From Candidatus Latescibacterota bacterium (GTDB taxonomy: Bacteria > Eisenbacteria > RBG-16-71-46 > SZUA-252), in assembly GCA_016207265.1 (NCBI GenBank), contig JACQPZ010000196.1:1-5318 (forward strand): a DNA stretch of 5,318 bases. The letters run 5' to 3'. The translations under genes and the position numbers were made by a program. Positions 1-5,318 of this stretch are shown here, one piece after another. Position 1 is the first letter of the stretch. Each line of letters begins with the position of its first letter. The notes below the pieces were generated by a model. It did no database searches, was not told the origin of the DNA, and saw only the letters and a list, made by a program, of their open reading frames with translations.

Positions 1-1778
1 CCTCCGAATCCGCGGAGGCCACGCGATCCTTGCTCGTAGTAGACCTCCGAGAGGTTCTTCACGTTGATCTTGAAGTAGTACTCGGAGAATCCCCCCGAGA
101 TGCTGCGCGTGAATTGGGCCTCCCAGCAGTGGAGGTCGCGCTTCACGGAGTAGTTCTGCGAGATCATCTCGCGGGTCTTGAAATCGTACTGGGCCGCGTA
201 GTCCACGCGCCAGTTCTTCGTCGGATTCAACCCCACCGAGCCGTTCGCCTTCGTGCTCGACTCCCAGCGGGAATAGCCCCCGCCGGTCAGGCGGCTGCTC
301 GATCCCCCATAGCTCAGCGAGAATCCGACCATCCAGGGAAGCCCCGACGGAGTGAGCCCCAGCGGGGACCATCCGGCCGGAGCCTGGACCGCGCTCGACA
401 CCAGCTCCTCCTCCGTCTCGGGGACGCGGCGAACCCCCTGGAAGAAGAGGCCGCTCGAGACGTCGAACCGGAGCAATTTCCCGTCGTACGGGTTGTGGGC
501 GAAGCTCATGTCGATCGAGGTCCGGTCGGTGGCGCGGAGTCTCAGGAAGCTCGAGAGGTCGGAGAGCGGCTTCACGCCGCGGCGGCGCGCCAGGAAATCA
601 TAGCTGCCGGAAGTCTGCATCTGGATCAGGTTGTTGATCACCTTGGGCTGCGTCGGATCCCCCCACTTCACATGCACGTCATTCCGGATCGAGAACGTCA
701 TGCTGCGTGATTCCGAGGACGTGAGCGAGATGCCGGACACTCCGCTGAAGCGCGGGATCATCGTCCCGGAGGCGTCGCGGTAGAAGAGCTTGGGATAGGC
801 CGGCACGAGATTGAATCCCACCGACGGGGTGATGACGTGCCGGATCGCGCGCAGAGGGCCCAGCGATGGGCGGAAGGTCCCGAAGACGGCCGTATTCACG
901 CCGATTCCCCCGCGCCAGACGCCCGCCCGCTGGAGGCGGTTCCCGGCGGCATCCTTGCTGTAGAACACCTCGCTGTAGGTCATGTTGGGGCTCACGCGGA
1001 GAAATCCGAGCACGGAGCGGACGTCGGTCAGGCTGACGTCGTGGCGCGCCGCGGTGCGCACGTCCGTGACGTCGGAGAACCGCACGGTGTCGCCGATGGC
1101 GGTCCCGGTGGAATCGAAGATCGCGGTCGTCTCCGCGCGGGCCTCGAAGTACCGGTTCCGCTCGCTCAGCAGCGTCGAGCGCAGGCTGACCAGGGTCGAA
1201 GCGAAGAAGGGGAGTCGGGCCGGCTCTTTCCCGCGAGCCAAATGTCCGATCGGCCGCGGCGTCAGGGAAAACGTAACGGCCGGAAGTTGCTCGCCGATCT
1301 TCACGCCTCCCCGGTCGGGATCCAGATCCTGGTTCCGAATGAGCCCGACGTTGAGGGCCACGCCGCTCCAGGATTTCTGGAGGGAGAGGCTCGATCGGAG
1401 ATTCCGCTGCACGCGGAGCAGGATCGAGCGGCCGATCGAGGCGTCCCGGAGATACGTGCTCGAGTTCGTCAGGTTCCCCTGCGCCGTGAGCGAGAAGTTC
1501 GGGCCGAGCGTCTGATAGTGTCGCCCGAACAGGTCCCATCGGTCCGCGCCGGATCCGAGCGTGTGCTCGAACGAGGAATTGAATTCACCCTGCCAGCGGT
1601 ACCGCTTGTTGTAACGCGTCTGCGCGTGGCCGATCCAGCGGACCTGTTGGTAGTAGTCCCCCCACAGCGTCGCGTCGAGATAGTCGCTGATCGCCCAGTA
1701 GTATCCCAGGTTGCGAATGAACTTCCCTCCGGCGCTCGAGGAGCCGAATTCGAGCTGCGGCAGCTGGAATCCCGAGTG
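1..1778 (-). other. LptD C-terminal beta-barrel domain
   Basis: Residues from about 585 to the window edge alternate polar and hydrophobic/aromatic residues in short segments, as expected for outer-membrane strands, for example TLWGDYYQQVRWIG, RYRWQGEFNSSFEH, RYFEARAETTAIF and VDYAAQYDF. Between them are Gly/Ser/Asp-rich turns. The domain opens with RHSGFQLP and GYYWAIS, equivalent to the first two barrel strands that border the lateral gate in E. coli LptD. It closes with LHCWEAQF and SEYYFKINVKN, a typical C-terminal strand pair. Strand count cannot be set by eye; family knowledge gives 26. Confidence 0.8.
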
Positions 1779-3530
1779 GCGGCCCTGCTTGATCGGAAAG
1801 ATGTAGAACGGCAGCGCGAGGACCGGCACGTGCTTGATGTAGAAGACGACCGGCCGCGCGATGACCTTGTCCCGGAGCAGGATCTTCATCTTGCTGCTCC
1901 CGAAGTGAAAGTGGGGCTCGTCGAGGTCGCACGTCGTATAGCTTCCGTTCTCCACGTCCAGGACGTTTTCGCTGACCTTGCGGATCTTCTCGCCGTGGTA
2001 GAAGCCCCGTTCGTAGGTCGTCTTCCCTTCGAAGATCGTGCCCCGCCGGATCGAGAGGTCGTACGTCATCGTATGGCCCGTGATCCGGTCCTTCCCGTCG
2101 TTCAGGACCGGACTGCCGACCGCGCGCATGCGCTGGGTCTTCGTGTTGAACTCGACCTGCTCCGCCAAGAGGCGCAGCTCCTTGTACGTCACCTCCGCCG
2201 ACCCGACGACATCCACTTGGTCGCGGTCCACGTCGTAGACGACGCGGTTGCCGCGGTATCGAACCTGTTCCTCCCGACGCTCGCGGCTCGTGTCTCCCTC
2301 CGCGGCCATGTAGTAGATACCCTCGCTCCTCCCGACGACCGTCGCCTTCCGGGCCCTGCCGCGCTCGAACTCGACGATGATGCTGTCGCCGGTCGAGACG
2401 TTCCGCCCCCCCTCCGCGCTGTCCGCGGTGCTCGGCCGGTAGGAGCTCTGCGCGTGTCCGACGATGACGGCCTTCCTCGCTTCGTCGTCCGTGAGAACGA
2501 GGGTCACCGTGTCCCCCACCGCATGGCTCCGCTCGCCACGGCCGGACTCCGCCTTGGTCTCGTAGTCCACCGAGGCGTGCGGTCTCACCTGCAGGGATTC
2601 CACGCGCCGCCCCTTGAACCGGATCTCGAGCGTGTCGCCCTGGACCTTGCCCTGCTCGTCCCAGGCGCGGGGCGTACCGAGCAGAAACGCGCGATTCTCC
2701 GACTGATAGAACTCCGCCCGGTCGCATTCCGCGCGGAGCTTCTCGCGCTCCACGACGACGTCTCCCAGGGCGAAGACGCGACGCTTGGCGTTATCGAACT
2801 CGAGCGTCCGGCCGTGAATCACGGTGGACTTCCCTCCGGATTCCTCGACCGAGAGCACGGGACTCTCGGTGGCCCAGGCGTAATCGATCCGGCGGTCGTA
2901 CCGCACCCGCCCGGCGCGGACGCGGGTGCTCTCCGCGCGATCGATGGCGACCACGTTCCCGACGGCCGTGACCAGGTCGGGCCCGCGGTCGTACTCGATC
3001 CGGTCGGCGGTGAGCGTGCGGGTCGAATCTTCCAGCCTGGGATCGCCCACGATCACCGAGCGATTCTCGTCGCGGAAAAAACGCGCCTCTTTGCCCGTGA
3101 TCCGGGCGTTGTGCTCGTTGATCCGCACGTTTCCCCGGAGCACGGCGAGCCGCGATCTCCGGTCATAGGAGGCTTGATCGCCCCACATTCTCGTGTCTCC
3201 GTCCACGATCGTGACGTTTCCGAGGAACTCGACGAGCTCGCGCTGCCGGTAGATGCGCGCGGAATCGCCCCTCACGGTCGTCGTGCCGTGCTCCACCGTC
3301 ACGCGCAGCGCCGTGTAGACGTCGTCGTTGGACGCGGCGGAGCCCGAGAGCCGGTCCGCCTTGAGGCGGTAGGTCTCGTCGGGCTGGCGCCGGGCCGCGG
3401 ATTCGGGCGCCGCCCCCGCGGGCGCCGGGCTTGAAGCCGCGAGCGCAAGCGCTGCGGAAAGGGCCGTAAGAAGCGCGACCGCGACGCGGAGGAATCGGCG
3501 GTCGCGGGCCCGCCCGCTTTCAGATCGCAT
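1..3530 (-). CDS. lptD: LPS-assembly protein LptD (OstA-like outer-membrane protein) with enlarged periplasmic domain; 3' end outside window
   Basis: LptD is the outer-membrane barrel that, plugged by LptE, receives lipopolysaccharide from the periplasmic Lpt bridge and inserts it in the outer leaflet. One uninterrupted frame of 1176 codons runs from ATG 3530 to the left edge. Parts in order: a signal peptide (about 1-40); a repeat-built OstA/LptA-like jellyroll (about 82-534); the LptD signature, where GSYTTC (529-534), an ARPVVFYI-to-P579 stretch and RHSGFQLP (584-591) match GSYTSC through RSGFLIP of E. coli; GYYWAISDYLDATL (609-622); then amphipathic strands, including RHVITPS (897-903). 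Cysteines are C269, C534 and C1135. C534 corresponds to E. coli C173, and C1135 (LHCW) to the C724/C725 pair. The barrel is about the usual size (about 590 residues), but the periplasmic part is over twice that of E. coli, whose whole protein is 784 residues. C1135 lies 41 residues before the edge against 59 from the E. coli C-terminus, so probably only some 20 residues are missing. The start overlaps folC by 11 bases with no clear Shine-Dalgarno, pointing to coupled translation. The family call is firm; the cargo is assumed to be LPS. Confidence 0.95.
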   Translation of the reverse strand, partial: MRSESGRARDRRFLRVAVALLTALSAALALAASSPAPAGAAPESAARRQPDETYRLKADRLSGSAASNDDVYTALRVTVEHGTTTVRGDSARIYRQRELVEFLGNVTIVDGDTRMWGDQASYDRRSRLAVLRGNVRINEHNARITGKEARFFRDENRSVIVGDPRLEDSTRTLTADRIEYDRGPDLVTAVGNVVAIDRAESTRVRAGRVRYDRRIDYAWATESPVLSVEESGGKSTVIHGRTLEFDNAKRRVFALGDVVVEREKLRAECDRAEFYQSENRAFLLGTPRAWDEQGKVQGDTLEIRFKGRRVESLQVRPHASVDYETKAESGRGERSHAVGDTVTLVLTDDEARKAVIVGHAQSSYRPSTADSAEGGRNVSTGDSIIVEFERGRARKATVVGRSEGIYYMAAEGDTSRERREEQVRYRGNRVVYDVDRDQVDVVGSAEVTYKELRLLAEQVEFNTKTQRMRAVGSPVLNDGKDRITGHTMTYDLSIRRGTIFEGKTTYERGFYHGEKIRKVSENVLDVENGSYTTCDLDEPHFHFGSSKMKILLRDKVIARPVVFYIKHVPVLALPFYIFPIKQGRHSGFQLPQLEFGSSSAGGKFIRNLGYYWAISDYLDATLWGDYYQQVRWIGHAQTRYNKRYRWQGEFNSSFEHTLGSGADRWDLFGRHYQTLGPNFSLTAQGNLTNSSTYLRDASIGRSILLRVQRNLRSSLSLQKSWSGVALNVGLIRNQDLDPDRGGVKIGEQLPAVTFSLTPRPIGHLARGKEPARLPFFASTLVSLRSTLLSERNRYFEARAETTAIFDSTGTAIGDTVRFSDVTDVRTAARHDVSLTDVRSVLGFLRVSPNMTYSEVFYSKDAAGNRLQRAGVWRGGIGVNTAVFGTFRPSLGPLRAIRHVITPSVGFNLVPAYPKLFYRDASGTMIPRFSGVSGISLTSSESRSMTFSIRNDVHVKWGDPTQPKVINNLIQMQTSGSYDFLARRRGVKPLSDLSSFLRLRATDRTSIDMSFAHNPYDGKLLRFDVSSGLFFQGVRRVPETEEELVSSAVQAPAGWSPLGLTPSGLPWMVGFSLSYGGSSSRLTGGGYSRWESSTKANGSVGLNPTKNWRVDYAAQYDFKTREMISQNYSVKRDLHCWEAQFTRSISGGFSEYYFKINVKNLSEVYYEQGSRGLRGFG
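1929..3287 (-). repeat. About fourteen degenerate ~30-residue OstA/LptA-like jellyroll repeats inside LptD
   Basis: Residues 82-534 of LptD fall into successive units of about 27-32 residues with the pattern: small residue-Gly/Ala-Asp-x-hydrophobic-x-aromatic/hydrophobic-Asp/Arg, then a hydrophobic strand, Gly-Asn/Asp/Ser-x-Val, and an acidic turn. Examples are GDSARIYRQRELVEFLGNV (88-106), TADRIEYDRGPDLVTAVGNV (174-193), GNRVVYDVDRDQVDVVGSAE (427-446) and AEQVEFNTKTQRMRAVGSPV (456-475). Three subtypes are seen: units 1-7 (82-292) look LptA-like; units 8-10 (294-407) begin with Gly-Asp-Thr/Ser and end in SSYR- or GIYY-type strands; units 11-14 (422-534) lead into the barrel and match the position of the usual LptD N-terminal domain. 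Each unit is expected to add a strand pair to the V-shaped, lipid-carrying jellyroll of the Lpt family. The repeat is at protein level only; the DNA copies have diverged. Unit borders are approximate and drawn by eye. Confidence 0.75.
3411..3530 (-). other. Predicted Sec signal peptide of LptD
   Basis: The first 40 codons of lptD give an Arg-rich n-region (residues 2-15), a hydrophobic core of Val, Ala and Leu (about 16-32), and a small-residue c-region ending AGA before APES. The most likely signal peptidase I cut is after Ala40; ALA at 29-31 is an alternative. There is no lipobox cysteine. Export to the periplasm is what an outer-membrane barrel needs, and it supports the ATG at 3530 as the true start. 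Confidence 0.8.
3520..3530 (-). promoter_or_regulatory. 11-base overlap joining folC to lptD
   Basis: The lptD ATG (3530-3528) lies inside the last codons of folC, whose TGA is 3522-3520. The 20 bases upstream of this ATG contain no purine-rich Shine-Dalgarno sequence, so initiation by a ribosome finishing folC is the simplest reading. The following signal peptide supports this start, and no better ATG lies close by in the frame. Confidence 0.65.
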
Positions 3531-4830
3531 CGGGGACGCGAACGCCGAGGTGCGGCAACGCTTCGGCGATGAGGAAGAAGGATCCGGCGACGACGACGAT
3601 CCCGTCCGACCCCTTCGCCCAGGCGAGGGCCCGATCGAGCGCCTCATGGATCGACGGCACCGCCTCGCAGGTCAGATGCCGCGACGGCGCCGCGTCCAGG
3701 AGCGAGGAGGCCGGCGTGGAGCGTTCCCCTTCGAACTGCGTGAGATAGAAGCGGCTCGCCGCCGCCCCGAGTCGACGCAGGAATTCCCGGTGAGCCTTGT
3801 CGCGGGAAAGCGCCACGACGAACGCGACGCGCCTTCCGGGGAAGAGAGCCGCCACCGTCGCGGCGAGGGCCGCCGCTCCCTCCGCGTTGTGCGCCACGTC
3901 GACAAGCACCGGCGGGTCCGCGCTTATGAGCTCGGCGCGCGCGGGCCAGCGGGTTTTCGTGATTCCCTCGGCGATGGCGGATGCGATGAACGCCGCTCCG
4001 CGGCCCGCGAGGACCGCCTCGGCGGCGAGCGCCGCGAGCGCCGCGTTCCGGGCCTGATGCGCCCCCAAGAGCGGTGTGCGAAGCGTCCCCGAGAAGGAGG
4101 ATGTCTTGAGCGAAAGCTCGGTCCCCTGGAGGCTCAGGCCCCGGGTTCGGTATCGGGCGGACGTCCCGAGCCACTCGACTCTCGCGCCGCGCTCCCAAGC
4201 CGTCCGCGCGATGGCCGCCCTCGCATCGCGGCCCCGCACGCCGCATACGAGGATTCCGCCCGGCCTCGCGACACCCGCCTTCTCCGATGCGATCCGGCCG
4301 AGGGTGTGCCCCAGGATTTCCTCGTGATCGCTGCTGATCGTGGTGATCACCGAGACGGCCGGATCCAGGATGTTCGTCGCGTCGAGCCGGCCTCCGATGC
4401 CGACCTCGACGACGGCGAGATCGAGCCTCGAGGCGGCGAAATGGTCGAAGCAGAGCGCGGTCGTGGCCTCGAAGAACGAGGGCCGGGCCGCCTCGAACCG
4501 GGGCCACCACCGCTCCAGAAGCTCCCCGAGCGCCTCGTCCGGAATCTCGCGCCCCGAAACGCGGATGCGCTCGTTGAACCGAACGAGGTGCGGCGAGGTG
4601 TAAAGCCCGGTCTTGAGCCCCGCGGCGCTCAGGATCGAATGGAGATGCGCCGCGGTCGATCCCTTTCCGTTCGTGCCCGCGATGAGCACGGAAGGGATGC
4701 CCCGGTCGGGACGGCCGGCGAGCGTGAGCAGGCGCTCGATCCCCGCGAGGCCGGGCCGCATACCGCTCCGCTCGAAGCGGTACATCTCGTCGAGGCGCCG
4801 GGTGACGGGGGCGCGCGCGGGCGCCTTCAT
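3520..4830 (-). CDS. folC: Bifunctional dihydrofolate synthase / folylpolyglutamate synthase
   Basis: This is a cytoplasmic Mur-ligase-family enzyme that uses ATP to add L-glutamate to dihydropteroate (making dihydrofolate) and/or to extend the gamma-glutamyl tail of reduced folates. The 436-residue length is normal for the family. Visible motifs in order are the P-loop GTNGKGS (52-58), TSPHL (78-82) with the following FNERIRV, FFEATTA (119-125), EVGIGGRLDATN (142-153), SDHEEILG (167-174), and SEKAG with Lys184 at the position of the carbamylated lysine. Then come GAHQARN (256-262), the WPAR linker (295-298) between ATPase and C-terminal domains, DVAHN (311-315), SRDKAH (342-347) and the late GSFFLI strand. 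The WPAR form, rather than the PGR of E. coli, is as I recall also found in lactobacillar enzymes, so it is not a defect. The ATG at 4830 overlaps the accD stop. Upstream there is only a GGGAG about 14 bases away, so coupling probably drives initiation. Whether it does one or both reactions cannot be read from sequence alone. accD-folC adjacency is widespread, including in E. coli. Confidence 0.96.
   Translation of the reverse strand: MKAPARAPVTRRLDEMYRFERSGMRPGLAGIERLLTLAGRPDRGIPSVLIAGTNGKGSTAAHLHSILSAAGLKTGLYTSPHLVRFNERIRVSGREIPDEALGELLERWWPRFEAARPSFFEATTALCFDHFAASRLDLAVVEVGIGGRLDATNILDPAVSVITTISSDHEEILGHTLGRIASEKAGVARPGGILVCGVRGRDARAAIARTAWERGARVEWLGTSARYRTRGLSLQGTELSLKTSSFSGTLRTPLLGAHQARNAALAALAAEAVLAGRGAAFIASAIAEGITKTRWPARAELISADPPVLVDVAHNAEGAAALAATVAALFPGRRVAFVVALSRDKAHREFLRRLGAAASRFYLTQFEGERSTPASSLLDAAPSRHLTCEAVPSIHEALDRALAWAKGSDGIVVVAGSFFLIAEALPHLGVRVPDAI
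4827..4830 (-). promoter_or_regulatory. ATGA stop-start overlap joining accD to folC
   Basis: The folC ATG (4830-4828) shares bases with the accD TGA (4829-4827). Such four-base overlaps usually mean termination-reinitiation by the same ribosome, so folC output should follow accD. A GGGAG at 4849-4845 is the only Shine-Dalgarno-like stretch upstream, and its spacing of about 14 bases is long. Confidence 0.75.
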
Positions 4831-5318
4831 TCGCGGATGGGGATCTCCCGGTCGGCTGGGAATGCCGCGGAGCCGGCCCCCGGCGTTTCCTCTCGGGCAG
4901 GCTCCATCGCCTGAGGCGGGGGCTCGCCGTTCACGCTCGGCTGCGGCGCCTCGGGCGCGGGCTGCGGAGGAGGCGTGGACGCGATCGGCCCCCCGACGGC
5001 GCGGAAACGCGCCAACGTCTCGCCCGCGCGCCGGCGCGGCTTCTGCGGAAGCATCGCCGCGGCCGCGAAGAATCGAAGCAGGAACGCGAGTGTTTTCTGA
5101 AGCTCGTTCCGATGGACGATGCGATCGATCATCCCGTGCGTGAGCAGGAACTCCGAGCGCTGGAACCCTTCCGGAAGCTCCTGGTTGATCGTCTGCTTGA
5201 TCACGCGCGGGCCCGCGAAGCCGATGAGGGCCCGCGGCTCGGCCAGAAGGACGTCTCCCACCGAGGCGAAGCTTGCCGTGACGCCGCCGGTGGTCGGATG
5301 GGTCATGATCGAGATGTA
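4827..5318 (-). CDS. accD: Acetyl-CoA carboxylase carboxyltransferase subunit beta, C-terminal part (5' end outside window)
   Basis: AccD with AccA forms the carboxyltransferase that moves the carboxyl group from biotinyl-AccB to acetyl-CoA, giving malonyl-CoA, the committed step of fatty-acid synthesis in the cytoplasm. The 163 visible residues enter mid-domain. The frame is open to the right edge, starting YISIMTHPTTGGV; the internal ATG at 5306 is not the true start. Family hallmarks are the PTTGGV loop with its Gly pair (visible residues 8-13, expected to help form the oxyanion hole), the ASFASVGD stretch, AEPRALIGFAGPRVI, and LPEGFQRSEFLL followed by HGMIDRIV. These closely match E. coli AccD from about its residue 200 onward. 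The N-terminal zinc ribbon of the family lies outside the window. After the conserved fold (ending near visible residue 83) comes an 80-residue tail. Its last 51 residues are rich in Pro, Ala, Glu and Gln, so probably disordered, and it is longer than the E. coli tail. The stop codon overlaps the folC start. Identification is firm. Confidence 0.97.
   Translation of the reverse strand, partial: YISIMTHPTTGGVTASFASVGDVLLAEPRALIGFAGPRVIKQTINQELPEGFQRSEFLLTHGMIDRIVHRNELQKTLAFLLRFFAAAAMLPQKPRRRAGETLARFRAVGGPIASTPPPQPAPEAPQPSVNGEPPPQAMEPAREETPGAGSAAFPADREIPIRE

Noticed and set aside
679..2727. Two long minus-strand frames (679-1539 and 1585-2727) inside lptD
   Set aside because: They are out of frame with the continuous LptD reading, consist of Arg/Gly/Pro-rich sequence, and would need lptD to be broken. 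lptD is intact from 3530 to 1, so no frameshift is present.
837..3434. 865-codon open frame on the plus strand opposite lptD, with a sister frame at 30-710
   Set aside because: It is in exact codon register with lptD on the other strand, so it can stop only where lptD uses TCA, TTA or CTA codons, which are rare at this GC. Its two stops (708-710 and 3432-3434) are indeed TCA serine codons of lptD. Its product is low-complexity Arg/Val/Asp-rich sequence with no recognisable fold. It is a shadow.
3480..3530. Possible twin-arginine (Tat) signal in LptD (residues 9-15, RDRRFLR)
   Set aside because: The paired arginines are followed directly by Phe-Leu, without the spacer residue of the S/T-R-R-x-F-L-K motif. 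Outer-membrane barrels are exported unfolded by Sec, so this is read as an ordinary basic n-region.
3942..3950. FolC WPAR in place of the PGR linker motif of E. coli, and AHNA in place of AHNP
   Set aside because: WPAR is, as I recall, a regular variant in other bacterial FolC proteins, and the Asp311 and His314 positions are kept. No loss of function is implied.
3550..4914. 454-codon open frame on the plus strand opposite folC
   Set aside because: It has the same register relation to folC, is Arg/Glu/Gly-rich with no motif, and the folC strand carries all the family signatures.

Overview
The window is a GC-rich, tightly packed stretch with three genes, all on the minus strand and read right to left: the 3' end of accD (acetyl-CoA carboxylase carboxyltransferase beta subunit), a complete folC (dihydrofolate/folylpolyglutamate synthase), and an almost complete lptD/ostA-type gene for the outer-membrane lipopolysaccharide assembly protein. 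The lptD gene runs off the left edge. No intergenic DNA is left over: accD and folC share an ATGA start/stop overlap, and folC and lptD overlap by 11 bases. This looks like a single co-transcribed, translationally coupled unit whose promoter and terminator lie outside the window.

The organism is a diderm bacterium, because LptD exists only to insert lipopolysaccharide (or a similar glycolipid) into an outer membrane. The LptD sequence resembles the FCB-group (Bacteroidetes/Gemmatimonadetes-like) style rather than the proteobacterial one: a GYYWAISDYLDATL motif at the start of the barrel, a long N-terminal OstA-like region, and an RHVITPS motif in the barrel. Together with the high GC this suggests a high-GC FCB lineage such as Gemmatimonadota, Latescibacterota or Candidatus Eisenbacteria. 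That placement is inference, not proof.

Layout: 5318-4827 accD C-terminal part with a Pro/Ala-rich tail; 4830-3520 folC; 3530-1 lptD. Within lptD there is a signal peptide (3530-3411), about fourteen degenerate units of roughly 30 residues each that build an extended periplasmic beta-jellyroll (3287-1929), then the barrel (1778-1). Functionally, accD feeds fatty-acid synthesis (and so lipid A acyl chains), folC supplies folate cofactors, and lptD places the finished glycolipid in the outer membrane.

The most notable point is the periplasmic part of LptD. It is more than twice the length of the E. coli counterpart and is made of a recognisable 30-residue repeat, which could form a longer built-in lipid slide. 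No unknown defence system, mobile element, RNA gene or CRISPR array is visible.
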